From: Chitinophagaceae bacterium
GTDB lineage: Bacteria > Bacteroidota > Bacteroidia > Chitinophagales > UBA10324
Assembly (NCBI GenBank): GCA_016704325.1
Contig: JADJAG010000008.1
Span: forward strand, 496,001 to 560,000
Length of the DNA stretch: 64,000 bases
Reading direction: 5' to 3'
A model generated the notes under the pieces. That model was not told where the DNA came from. It searched no databases and saw only the letters and a program-made list of their open reading frames with translations. Both the position numbers and the translations under genes were made by a program. Of the stretch, positions 35,125-43,168 are shown piece by piece (position 1 is the stretch's first letter; each line of letters opens with the position of its first letter).

Positions 35125-35731
35125 ACAAAACGATTGGGAGCATTTTCATTCGAGGGATGAATTGCCTGAAGAATTGCTATCGGCTGAAAAACTTTCAAAT
35201 TTGCACAGCCAGCACCCGCTTGAAAAAATCAGAAGTAACCTGCTTATCGGAATTGTCGTTGGTATAGCAACTACACTGGTTTACCTTATTATTCTTTATT
35301 ATTTTGATCAGTGGTTGATTCGGGCACCCTTATTAATTGTATTGGGCTTTAACCTGTTTATCCTTCGCTCCAGTCTGCTTCTTCATTCATCCATAAGCAA
35401 CACCGGCCTTCATGAACAAAACCTGTTGCAAGAACTTTCGCAGCACCGCAGTGCCATCAAAAAATGGTGGAAGATACAAGAGCAATTTTCACTTTTTGTC
35501 TATCCCTTTGCGGCTGCAGCCGGATTCCTGGCAGGTGGCATATTGGGTTCCGGCGATCGGGAACTTACCTTCATCCAACAACGTGAAATGTTGATACTTT
35601 TAGGCACTGCGATTCTAATTCTTACGCCTTTATGCTTTTTTAGCGCAAGATATATTTTCAGGTATTACTACGGCCAGCACCTTTCTACGATAGAGAAAAA
35701 TATTGAATCCTTGCGATCAATGTCTGATTAG
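35117..35731 (+). CDS. Membrane protein, probable regulatory partner of the sigma factor
   Basis: 204 residues. A soluble N-terminus of about 40 residues is followed by four membrane segments (LLIGIVVGIATTLVYLIILY, PLLIVLGFNLFILR, FVYPFAAAAGFLAGGI, ILLGTAILILTPLCFF). It overlaps the sigma factor gene by eight bases, an arrangement typical of a membrane-bound anti-sigma factor in Bacteroidota. The role is inferred from position only. Confidence 0.7.
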   Translation: MVEQNDWEHFHSRDELPEELLSAEKLSNLHSQHPLEKIRSNLLIGIVVGIATTLVYLIILYYFDQWLIRAPLLIVLGFNLFILRSSLLLHSSISNTGLHEQNLLQELSQHRSAIKKWWKIQEQFSLFVYPFAAAAGFLAGGILGSGDRELTFIQQREMLILLGTAILILTPLCFFSARYIFRYYYGQHLSTIEKNIESLRSMSD

Positions 35732-35823
35732 AACAGGCTACACTGCAACTTAAACTCAGCTAAGACCAATAGCAACTTCAGTAATTATCATTTTTAATTT
35801 AAAAAAATCAGGTGTCTGACAAA

Positions 35824-36371
35824 TTGCACTTAATGCTGTAGCGTTTACCTTAGCGCCTTGCTTTTTTAGCGCCAAGACGCTATGTCGCGAAGAAAATCAC
35901 AAAGGATCAATATGCTACGTTTTTTTTGCGTCTTGGCGCCTTAGCGCTTGTATTGTTTTATTGCACTTAATGCTGTAACGTTTACCTTAGCGCCTTGCTT
36001 TTTTAGCGCCAAAACGCGAAGTCGCGAAGAGAATCACAAAGGATCAATATGCTACGTTTTTTTTGCGTCTTGGCGTCTTAGCGCTTGTATTGTTTTATTG
36101 CACTTAATGCTGTAACGTTTACCTTAGCGCCTTGCTTTTTTAGCGCCAAAACGCGAAGTCGCGAAGAGAATCACAAAGGATCAATATGCTACGTTTTTTT
36201 TGCGTCTTGGCGTCTTAGCGCTTGTATTGTTTTATTGCACTTAATGCTGTAGCGTTTACCTTAGCGCCTTCCTTTTTTAGCGCCAAGACGCGAAGTCGCG
36301 AAGAAAATCACAAAGGATCAATATGCTACGTTTTTTTTGCGTCTTGGCGCCTTCGCGCTTGTAATATTTTA
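35824..36371 (+). repeat. 137-bp tandem array, four copies
   Basis: Copies begin at 35824, 35961, 36098 and 36235, with exactly 137 bases each. Each holds two opposed words, TAGCGCCAAGACGC and GCGTCTTGGCGCCTTAGCGC, able to form a large hairpin, separated by a TCACAAAGGATCAATATGC core. Copies are nearly identical (a few G/A and C/T changes). Similar 'GCGTCTTGGCGC' words are frequent intergenic repeats in Bacteroidota. No gene lies in 35732-36467. Confidence 0.95.
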
Positions 36372-36467
36372 TCGCTGAGAAATGCAATTTGTCATACACC
36401 CAAAAAATCAGTCAGCAATTGACTTTAAATTATAATCTTAATTTTGAAACATTAACAGTACTGTAAG

Positions 36468-37049
36468 ATGTCTGGAACCTTTCCTCTTCTAAGTGCAAAA
36501 ATCATAAAGTATAACCCCTTTTTTATTACTTACATCAGGATAGGCATCCTGCTTCATATTATAACAATATTAGAATTAGGCCTATTGGCAATATTCCTTT
36601 TAGAAGCAGACCTTTTCTTATGGCTTTCGAGTGGCTGGCTTCCAGTTAAGATCCTTATACTCGGTTATTTGTTATGCTTACCCGTCTTTGCGCAGCTCGA
36701 TGTGCGTTCCCGGTTTCAAAATTATAAACAGGCAAAAGACCAGTTATATGTACACGGATTCCGTACGAGGATATTATATCCATTTTTGAAATCAAGGTGT
36801 CAACGGGATGCGGTTTCAGTAGCCGCCGATGAATTGGGATATGGTGCTGCTGCAAAAGCATTTTTTGCTGAGAAGGGTTGCCGTTGGTATCATCTCCTGC
36901 CTGAATTCTCCTTCAGGCGACCTCAATTCATGCTCACAAAATACTTCTGGATCAATACCTTCTTTATGAAAGACTATAAAGCCAGGTTCAATTATAGGCT
37001 GATCTATCTGGAGCAGCAACAGCTTCATTTTAAATTGAGGAAAGTATAA
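36468..37049 (+). CDS. Membrane protein of unknown function
   Basis: 193 residues. Two strong hydrophobic segments near the N-terminus (IGILLHIITILELGLLAIFLL and ILILGYLLCLPVFAQLDV) are followed by a basic soluble part (KDYKARFNYRLIYLEQQQL). The ATG at 36468 is the first in frame behind the 137-bp array. No family recognised; the composition is that of a real gene and it has no overlap with others. Confidence 0.6.
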   Translation: MSGTFPLLSAKIIKYNPFFITYIRIGILLHIITILELGLLAIFLLEADLFLWLSSGWLPVKILILGYLLCLPVFAQLDVRSRFQNYKQAKDQLYVHGFRTRILYPFLKSRCQRDAVSVAADELGYGAAAKAFFAEKGCRWYHLLPEFSFRRPQFMLTKYFWINTFFMKDYKARFNYRLIYLEQQQLHFKLRKV

Positions 37050-37177
37050 TTGCATCTCTTGCCCGCTTTTGTTACCAGCAACTATCCACTTTTTAAAACG
37101 CTGATTTGCAGCCAGTTTTTGTATGCACTTTCAAAGAGCTCTTAAGGCATATCAAGAAACTATTAATGAGTGGAATA

Positions 37178-37516
37178 CTAATTGTACAGGCGGTAGATTG
37201 TTATGACAACTATGAATCCAAGAATTGAAGTATAGATCAACTTATTATACTTCGCCAGCCAATTTGGAAGGTAAATGTCAAAATTATCTTTATTCGAATT
37301 GGAATACTTCCTGGCGATAATGGTAAGCGGGCAAAAAAATTTAAAATATAATAATATGATTCCTTCAAGGAGGAATAATCCGTAGCCGATCCAAAGCCAC
37401 TTGTCTAACTTGTTTACAATTACTGCATAAAGCATGTAAAAGATGACCACGTTAAAAAAGAGCCAAACCAATGTATGGATGGTTTTAATAAAGATCAATT
37501 TTGCTTCACCGGTCAT
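37178..37516 (-). CDS. Small membrane protein, unknown function
   Basis: 112 residues with three hydrophobic segments (TLVWLFFNVVIFYMLYAVIV, WIGYGLFLLEGIILLYF, LIYTSILGFIVVITIYRLY) and the motif FKFFCPLTIIARKYSNSN between the second and third, similar to small conserved DUF2784-like proteins. Convergent with the preceding gene. Confidence 0.65.
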   Translation of the reverse strand: MTGEAKLIFIKTIHTLVWLFFNVVIFYMLYAVIVNKLDKWLWIGYGLFLLEGIILLYFKFFCPLTIIARKYSNSNKDNFDIYLPNWLAKYNKLIYTSILGFIVVITIYRLYN

Positions 37517-37560
37517 AATGAACTAATTCAAAATAAAGTTAGCTATTGCAAAAATACCAA

Positions 37561-37594
37561 AATGATCAAATGACTCCTTTCCCCGAATTACATT
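37561..37594 (+). repeat. 34-bp direct repeat, left copy, at the RAYT remnant
   Basis: An identical 34-base sequence (contains CTCCTTTCCCCGAATTACAT) occurs again at 37947-37980. The two copies bracket the REP palindromes and the transposase remnant. Confidence 0.88.
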
Positions 37595-37601
37595 CTGTAC
37601 C

Positions 37602-37622
37602 TGGTTGGCGTCCCGCCAACCA
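37602..37622. repeat. REP-like palindrome, left
   Basis: Nine-base arms TGGTTGGCG and CGCCAACCA around TCC. The right palindrome at 37918-37938 is its exact reverse complement. Such inverted pairs are the usual substrates of RAYT transposases. Confidence 0.8.
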
Positions 37623-37669
37623 TTCCATATTAACTTGGTGAATTGCTATTACTATCTTAATCCTATCCA

Positions 37670-37951
37670 ATGTATTTTTTCACAGCAACTTTTAACAGTT
37701 GGCAGTTACTTTTAGCCGATGATGTAATAAAAAAAATTATTGCTGATTCACTCCAGTGGATGCATCAGAACAACCGTGCAAGAACCCATGGCTTCGTGAT
37801 TATGCCTAACCACATCTATCTTTTGTGGTCCCCGGTATCAAAATTCCATGAAGAGGCTAACGAGCAAACACTGCTCAGATTCACCGGACATGCCTTTAAA
37901 AAGAATCTGCTTAGCTGTGGTTGGCGGGACGCCAACCACGGACACCAATGA
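37670..37951 (+). pseudogene. Truncated RAYT / Y1-family (IS200-like) transposase
   Basis: The product begins MYFFTATFNSWQLLLADDVI and contains HGFVIMPNHIYLLW, the core region of REP-associated tyrosine transposases of Bacteroidota. The second His of the HUH metal site is replaced by Tyr (NHIY). The reading frame runs into the right REP palindrome after about 80 residues, so the C-terminal half with the catalytic Tyr is missing. It is therefore probably inactive. Bracketed by REP palindromes and a 34-bp direct repeat. Confidence 0.78.
37918..37938. repeat. REP-like palindrome, right
   Basis: Arms TGGTTGGCG and CGCCAACCA around GGA; reverse complement of the left palindrome. It forms the 3' end of the truncated transposase frame. 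Confidence 0.8.
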
Positions 37952-37980
37952 TCAAATGACTCCTTTCCCCGAATTACATT
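37947..37980 (+). repeat. 34-bp direct repeat, right copy
   Basis: Identical to 37561-37594. It lies between the truncated transposase and the tRNA-Leu pseudogene. Confidence 0.88.
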
Positions 37981-38024
37981 ATACCTATGTTCTATCCAAT
38001 AAAAAAGACGGCTTTGCCGGCTTG

Positions 38025-38095
38025 TGCCCGAGAAGGGAATCTAACCCCCACCGTATTGCTACTACCAGATTCTGGGTCTGGCGCATCTACCAGTT
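38025..38095 (-). pseudogene. Damaged tRNA-Leu copy
   Basis: Closely similar to the intact tRNA-Leu at 39805-39888 from the D-arm through the 3' end and beyond into the terminator hairpin (similar block about 37996-38095). The 5' acceptor strand and start of the D-arm are replaced by unrelated sequence, so the acceptor stem cannot form. The anticodon loop reads CCCAGAA (U33 changed to C; apparent anticodon CAG) and the T-loop TTCGATT is TTAGATT. Not functional as a tRNA; it may be an attachment-site duplicate left by an integrated element. Confidence 0.75.
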
Positions 38096-38131
38096 TTGCT
38101 TAGATAAAAAATAATAAATCCCGGTTATTCT

Positions 38132-38455
38132 TCAATTTTCGGTCACTGGAATATCAACCCCGGTACGCTTGATTTCCTCAATAAAAGCATCCCCGTTTCT
38201 AAATTCATCAGGTGTATAGAGGTGCGGCTCAATATCGAAAAAACGTATATTGGCTTTCGCGATTTTCAGACGGTCATCCAATGGTTTTCCGGTAAACTGA
38301 GGAGATACCAATGCTAAGTCAATATCAGATTCCTGATGCTGCTGATTGCGTGCATAGGAACCGAATAGTAATACTCTGTCAAACCTTACTCCCAGAGTAC
38401 TACAGAAGTAAAGGTAGTTTTTGATGTAGGTATCTATATTTGGTCTTTCAACCAT
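38132..38455 (-). CDS. MNT-type nucleotidyltransferase-domain protein
   Basis: 107 residues. The minimal nucleotidyltransferase signature RVLLFGSYARNQQHQESDID (GS-x9-DxD) lies near residues 28-47. These proteins are usually the antitoxin (MNT/MntA) of HEPN-MNT pairs and AMPylate their HEPN partner. No HEPN gene is visible upstream or downstream here, so it is an orphan. Lies inside the islet between the two tRNA-Leu copies. Confidence 0.75.
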   Translation of the reverse strand: MVERPNIDTYIKNYLYFCSTLGVRFDRVLLFGSYARNQQHQESDIDLALVSPQFTGKPLDDRLKIAKANIRFFDIEPHLYTPDEFRNGDAFIEEIKRTGVDIPVTEN

Positions 38456-39050
38456 TGTGATGTTGATTTTACTCTATTTAATATTTCAGCGGCCTTCTTT
38501 TCTGTTGTTTGATGAAATAATCACCTAAGATAATCAGGATACCGTTATTCTAACTGATACTCTGTTAGCAGATCAAGAAAAATTAATCGTTACTCTTCTG
38601 CCTCGATAATCCCTGGGCTGGCGCATGCGTGTCGCATGTGCTATTAAACCATTAACTTGGCAACCTGACTTATCGGCGGTAACCAACATATTTCAAGACC
38701 CTTTACGTATCGGCGATATTCTATGCTGTTAACGCTAATCCAGCAGAGCTTTTATAAACAGAAATTCAATTCCGGGTTATGCCTATAAGTTACCAGAATT
38801 CAAATACGGCATACGCGTGCGCCGTCAGGGGTACGACATTTTGTGTAATTGCTCGTCGTGACGCCGATCAATTACAGCGTCTTATTGTCATCATTCTTTA
38901 AATTCTATGGTTGGTATCTCCAACCAGCACCTAAAAAATCAGGTTTGTCGTACTCCCATAAAAAAAATAAGGAACGTCATTATTTAATAATACCTAATTT
39001 CAGAAACTCCGTGTGTGTAGGATTTTATTAATTTTGTTAAAAGTCAAGCC
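38456..39050. other. Gene-free part of the tRNA-Leu islet with palindromes
   Basis: No convincing gene. Three palindromic features are visible: GCGCATGCG/CGCATGTGC around 38622-38642, TGGTTGG/CCAACCA at 38908-38926 (a REP-like arm), and a pair of opposed words GGGGTACGACA (about 38837) and TGTCGTACTCCC (about 38946) about 110 bases apart, as in a small terminal-inverted-repeat element. Confidence 0.45.
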
Positions 39051-39296
39051 ATGCCAGAAGTAGTCGTAAAATATAAAACATCCAAAACACTAAGAGCTTT
39101 AAAGGATTTAGCTAAGTATTTTGATTACGTCATTTCTTCTCCTGCTAAGGATCAGGATATTGGATTAATTATTAATGGTGTCCCTGTGATCGCTGCAGAT
39201 AGCACTATAGATACTTCAGAACTTGAGATTTTATTTTCAGAAAAAAGAGTTGATGCCAACGCTATCAGGAAACAATCATGGCAGAGAAGAAAATAA
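39051..39296 (+). CDS. Antitoxin of a VapBC-like pair
   Basis: 81 residues. Begins MPEVVVKYKTSKTLRALKDLAKYFDYVI, a region like the antitoxins that precede PIN toxins in Bacteroidota, and ends in basic QSWQRRK. It overlaps the PIN gene by 19 bases, the usual coupled order antitoxin-toxin. No DNA-binding fold is recognised with certainty; the call rests on context. Confidence 0.72.
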   Translation: MPEVVVKYKTSKTLRALKDLAKYFDYVISSPAKDQDIGLIINGVPVIAADSTIDTSELEILFSEKRVDANAIRKQSWQRRK

Positions 39297-39679
39297 TCTG
39301 TGACACGGATGTAATGATTGATTACTGGGATGTACACCAATTCCGGCATACTGCCACTAAAAATACTCTTGAAAAGAAAATAGGTTTGGATCAGGTTGTA
39401 CTATCTGCCATCACCAAAATGGAATTGTTTAGTGGAGCTTCAAACAAAAAGGAGTTACATCTTATTGACCAGAAACTGGGTCGTTTCAACATCGCGCTTA
39501 TCAACTCAGAAATTACTATTAAGTCATTTGATCTTCTTAAAATCTATAGGCTAAGTCATGGATTATTATTTCCTGATAGCATTATCGCCTCCACAGCTAT
39601 TGTTTCAGGATTAGCTTTATTTACCTACAATACTAAGGACTATAAATTTATATCCGGGCTCCAGTTGTTTGAGGGATAA
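39278..39679 (+). CDS. vapC: PIN-domain toxin (VapC family)
   Basis: 133 residues. PIN ribonuclease motifs: CDTDVMIDYW (Asp 9, 11 and 15), ITKMELFSG with the conserved Glu, LLFPDSIIASTAIVSGLALFTYNTKDYKFI with the later acidic residues. Cleaves RNA when not bound by the antitoxin encoded just upstream. Confidence 0.88.
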   Translation: MAEKKIICDTDVMIDYWDVHQFRHTATKNTLEKKIGLDQVVLSAITKMELFSGASNKKELHLIDQKLGRFNIALINSEITIKSFDLLKIYRLSHGLLFPDSIIASTAIVSGLALFTYNTKDYKFISGLQLFEG

Positions 39680-39776
39680 TTGGAATTGCAATATATAGAA
39701 AGAGATTTTTACAGAATGACAGTTGCGCGAGTAGAGGCTACATGAGGAGAAGTATGGTATTTGATTGAAATAGCCA

Positions 39777-39802
39777 ATAAAAAAGCCGGCTTTCGCCGGC
39801 TT
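39777..39802 (-). terminator. Rho-independent terminator of tRNA-Leu
   Basis: Stem AAGCCGGC/GCCGGCTT with a 4-base loop, followed on the minus strand by a run of T, directly behind the tRNA 3' end. Confidence 0.88.
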
Positions 39803-39804
39803 AG

Positions 39805-39888
39805 TGCCCGAGAAGGGAATCGAACCCCCACAGTATTGCTACTACCAGATTTTGAGTCTGGCGCGTCTACCAGTTCCGCCACCCGGGC
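39805..39888 (-). tRNA. tRNA-Leu (CAA)
   Basis: 84 bases. Acceptor GCCCGGG pairs with CTCGGGC (one G-T pair), discriminator A, CCA not encoded. The anticodon stem CCAGA/TCTGG holds loop CTCAAAA, anticodon CAA. A long class II variable arm (GTAGTAGCAATACTG region) and T-loop TTCGATT are present. Followed by the terminator at 39777-39802. Confidence 0.95.
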
Positions 39889-39903
39889 TAGTGGACAAAA
39901 TAA

Positions 39904-39946
39904 TAATTGCGGATTGCGGATTTTGAATTGCGGAATTATTGCGGAT
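39904..39946 (+). repeat. Heptamer repeat (ATTGCGG type)
   Basis: ATTGCGG occurs four times within 43 bases, largely in 7-base phase with degenerate units between, just upstream of tRNA-Leu (minus-strand view). Confidence 0.7.
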
Positions 39947-40001
39947 TCTTAAATCGTAACAATTTTGATCCTGATGAACTCACAAAATTTAAAAGCTGCA
40001 T

Positions 40002-40529
40002 TCACGAATGGGCAGCAAAAGTATCTAAACTCTGCTGAATGCGCAACAGGTATTTCTTGCGGTAATAATAGTCCTTGATTTTCTTCAGATCACTTTCAGT
40101 TGATACCTCCTCCCGGTAGGCTTCAACAATACTGCTCACTTCCTGATAAAGATCATCAAATAAGCCCCTAACCTGCTTACGCAGCGTTTCAATTTTCGCA
40201 CTATCGTGTTGCGCCTTCAATTCCATCAACCCTTCATTAATATCCATCATCTCCATCAGGAAATCAGGCGACAATTCGTATCGTTCGCCTTCGGAAACCT
40301 GGTTCTTCATTTCCAGGATATACTGCATGCGGCGGTCAAAATCAGATAAAGCATGATAAGCACGAGTATTGAAAGTGGAAAGCTCCAGCATCTCACTTTG
40401 CTGCTGCGCTTCTTCATTCACAAAAAAATCAGGATGGTACTTTTTGCTGCGCTCCAGGAATTTTCGCTTCACCTCCTGCGCATCTAAAATAAATGAAACT
40501 GGCAGTTCATAAAATTCGAAGTAATTCAT
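40002..40529 (-). CDS. hscB: Fe-S cluster assembly co-chaperone HscB
   Basis: 175 residues. N-terminal J-domain with the HPD tripeptide at 32-34 (YHPDFF) and a C-terminal helical HSCB oligomerisation domain (RMQYILEMKNQVSE, LMEMMDINEGLMELK). Delivers the IscU scaffold to the Hsp70 HscA for Fe-S cluster transfer. No isc genes lie next to it in this window. Confidence 0.9.
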   Translation of the reverse strand: MNYFEFYELPVSFILDAQEVKRKFLERSKKYHPDFFVNEEAQQQSEMLELSTFNTRAYHALSDFDRRMQYILEMKNQVSEGERYELSPDFLMEMMDINEGLMELKAQHDSAKIETLRKQVRGLFDDLYQEVSSIVEAYREEVSTESDLKKIKDYYYRKKYLLRIQQSLDTFAAHS

Positions 40530-40558
40530 GAATGCAGGCGCTTCTTTAAAAATACCGG

Positions 40559-41881
40559 TTAACGGAATAAACCTACAATGTCGTTTCCATTGGCATAAAC
40601 CAGCAGCGTGAGCAATATCACCATGCCGGCTACCTGTGCATACTCGAGAAACTTTTCATTAGGCTTACGACGGGTAATCATTTCATATAAAGTGAACACC
40701 ACATGTCCGCCATCGAGCGCAGGAATCGGTAACAGATTCATGAAGGCTAGTGCTATGGATAAAAATCCGGTAAAAGACCAAAAGGATAACCAGTTCCAGG
40801 TAGGTTCAAAAGCATTGGCAATGCTGATGAAACCTCCCACATGTTTGTATCCCTGCACCTTGGAAGAGAATATCAATGCAAACTGCTTAACATAGTTGGC
40901 CAGGGTTTCCCATGCCTTATTTATACCGGCCGGCAAAGCTCCGAAGAAGGAATACTTCACTACTTCTGTTTTCATGAAGTCGGTGCCCGGAGCTACCTGA
41001 ACTCCCAACAACCCATCGGCAGACAAGGTCATGCTTTTCGTCACCGTATCCTTATTTCGTAACACCGATATCGCAATTTCCTTTTCCCTGTTTTCCGTCA
41101 GTTGGTTTCTGACTTCATCATAAAAAAATGCGGGTTGGTTGTTAATGGCAATCACCTGGTCTTCCGGTTCAAGCCCTGCCGTTTTAGCTACAGAATTAGG
41201 TGAGAAAGCTTTAATGACAAATGGCATCCGTGCAGAAATAAAATTCACAGACTTACTGTCAATCACCTTCTTAATCATCAATTCATCAATAGGCACCTGC
41301 ACTGTTTCGCCATTGCGTTGCACCGTCACCACCTTGGCCATATCTATAATAATGGTAGCAGCAATCTTATTGAAGTTCTCCACCGGCTTGCCATCCACTG
41401 CAATAATCTGATCCCCATTTTGAAAACCCATTTCCCTACCTATAGAATCAACGGCAATACCATAGCTGAGGTTTTTGGTGGGTATGTATTCTTCTCCGGC
41501 AAAAAACAATAACATCCAGTAAATAAAAATACCCAGCAACACATTCATGATAATACCACCCAGCATAATAATCAGTCTTTGCCAGGCCGGTTTCGATCGG
41601 AATTCATAAGGTTGCGGTGGTAACTTCATCGCTTCCTTATCCATCGATTCATCTATCATGCCGGCAATCTTTACGTAACCACCCAATGGCAGCCAGCCTA
41701 ATCCATACTCCGTTTCACCCTTTTTAAACTTAAAGATCTCGAACCAGGGATTGAAGAAAAGGTAGAATTTCTCTACGCGCGTCTTAAACATGCGGGCTGC
41801 GATGTAGTGCCCGAATTCATGCAATAAAATGAGTATCGAAAGGCTTAAAAATAACTGACCTGCTTTAATGAGTATGTCCAT
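40559..41881 (-). CDS. rseP: RIP metalloprotease RseP (site-2 protease)
   Basis: 440 residues. Zinc site HEFGH at 21-25 in the first membrane helix, PDZ domains in the periplasmic part (EMGFQNGDQIIAVDGKPV and AGLEPEDQVIAINNQPAFF), and the C-terminal NLLPIPALDGGH motif with the third zinc ligand. Cleaves anti-sigma factors and other membrane substrates. Lies 42 bases behind dxr on the same strand, a frequent pairing in Bacteroidota. Confidence 0.94.
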   Translation of the reverse strand: MDILIKAGQLFLSLSILILLHEFGHYIAARMFKTRVEKFYLFFNPWFEIFKFKKGETEYGLGWLPLGGYVKIAGMIDESMDKEAMKLPPQPYEFRSKPAWQRLIIMLGGIIMNVLLGIFIYWMLLFFAGEEYIPTKNLSYGIAVDSIGREMGFQNGDQIIAVDGKPVENFNKIAATIIIDMAKVVTVQRNGETVQVPIDELMIKKVIDSKSVNFISARMPFVIKAFSPNSVAKTAGLEPEDQVIAINNQPAFFYDEVRNQLTENREKEIAISVLRNKDTVTKSMTLSADGLLGVQVAPGTDFMKTEVVKYSFFGALPAGINKAWETLANYVKQFALIFSSKVQGYKHVGGFISIANAFEPTWNWLSFWSFTGFLSIALAFMNLLPIPALDGGHVVFTLYEMITRRKPNEKFLEYAQVAGMVILLTLLVYANGNDIVGLFR

Positions 41882-41923
41882 TTATCTTAATGTTCTGTAT
41901 TTAAAATGTTGTCCTGGTAAAAA

Positions 41924-43114
41924 CTATGCCAACTGCCTGATCTTTTCTGCGGCAAAGATCCTTGTTTCGCGATCGGTTGCCACAAAATCATCGTAAGCCG
42001 GCCGGCTGGTAAACGCAATATGCTGCATACAAAGTTCAATTACATCCGGCATTTTCAGGAATTGAATTTTATCATCAAGGAAGGCTTCCACTGCCACTTC
42101 ATTGGCTGCATTCAGCATACACGGCATATTACCGCCCTTTCTTAAGGCTTCAAATGCGAGGCCAAGATTACGAAATGTTTTGGTATCGGGCTTTTCAAAG
42201 GTCAGTTGCGGGTATTGCATGAAATCAAATCGCGGAAAATCAGATTTGTAACGATGCGGATAACCAAGGGCATACTGTATCGGCAGGCGCATATCGGGCA
42301 AACCCAACTGTGCTTTTAAGGAACCATCTTCAAATTGTACTAAAGAATGGATAATGGACTGAGGATGAATGATGACTTCGACCTGTTCGGCCTTCAAACC
42401 AAAAAGCCATTTTGCTTCAATCACTTCAAGTCCTTTATTCATTAATGTGGCGGAATCAATGGTCACTTTGGCACCCATCGTCCAATTGGGATGCTTTAGG
42501 GCTTGTTCTTTGGTGATGGTTTGCAGAAACTGTATGTCTTTACCCCGAAAAGGGCCGCCGGAAGCTGTGAGATAAATCTTCTCAACCTTATTCTTCCATT
42601 CGCCCACCAGGCATTGAAAAATGGCAGAGTGCTCTGAATCTACCGGATAAATATTGACGCCCTTCTCTGCTGCCAAACCGGTGATCAGCTCCCCTGCTAC
42701 CACCAATGTTTCCTTATTAGCAAGGGCAATATTTTTTCCTGCATTGATCGCGGCAAGCGTTGGCTGCAAGCCTGCATAACCCACCATGGCAGTCAATACC
42801 AGGTCTACAGAATCCATTGCCACCACCTGGCAAATGGCATCCATACCGGTATATACCTTAATATCAAAACTATCAAGTGCGGATTTCACGGCCTGGTATT
42901 TAGACTGATCAGCAATCACCACGCAATTTGGCCTGAAGGCTATTGCCTGTTGAATCAACAAATCGGCGTTACTGTTTGCGCATAAGACTTCCGCTTCCAA
43001 TACATCTTGTTGAGCAGCTATTACTTCCAGCGCCTGTGTTCCGATGGAACCGGTAGAACCAAGAATGGCAATTCGCTTTTTCTCCTTAGGTGAATGACTG
43101 TCTGGTAATTTCAA
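41924..43114 (-). CDS. dxr: 1-deoxy-D-xylulose 5-phosphate reductoisomerase
   Basis: 396 residues, the usual length. NADPH-binding motif AILGSTGSIGTQALEVI near the N-terminus, catalytic-site segment YPVDSEHSAIFQCL and TASGGPFRGK. Converts DXP to MEP in isoprenoid synthesis. First gene of a dxr-rseP pair. Confidence 0.95.
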   Translation of the reverse strand: MKLPDSHSPKEKKRIAILGSTGSIGTQALEVIAAQQDVLEAEVLCANSNADLLIQQAIAFRPNCVVIADQSKYQAVKSALDSFDIKVYTGMDAICQVVAMDSVDLVLTAMVGYAGLQPTLAAINAGKNIALANKETLVVAGELITGLAAEKGVNIYPVDSEHSAIFQCLVGEWKNKVEKIYLTASGGPFRGKDIQFLQTITKEQALKHPNWTMGAKVTIDSATLMNKGLEVIEAKWLFGLKAEQVEVIIHPQSIIHSLVQFEDGSLKAQLGLPDMRLPIQYALGYPHRYKSDFPRFDFMQYPQLTFEKPDTKTFRNLGLAFEALRKGGNMPCMLNAANEVAVEAFLDDKIQFLKMPDVIELCMQHIAFTSRPAYDDFVATDRETRIFAAEKIRQLA

Positions 43115-43168
43115 AATAGAGCGGGCAGATTATTGACAGTTTATGGAAAGGTAATTGTCGTTGAAAAA

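Noticed and set aside
35824..36371. CRISPR array or multi-copy small RNA genes
   Set aside because: Units are identical over all 137 bases; no spacer variation and no separate promoter or terminator seen in each unit.
37848..38114. Coding frame across the right REP and tRNA-Leu copy
   Set aside because: It runs through a palindrome, a direct repeat and a tRNA pseudogene and has no domain; chance frame.
38849..39031. Plus-strand frame of 60 codons upstream of the antitoxin gene
   Set aside because: Lies within the palindrome-rich gap, crosses an inverted repeat and shows no domain or conservation signal.
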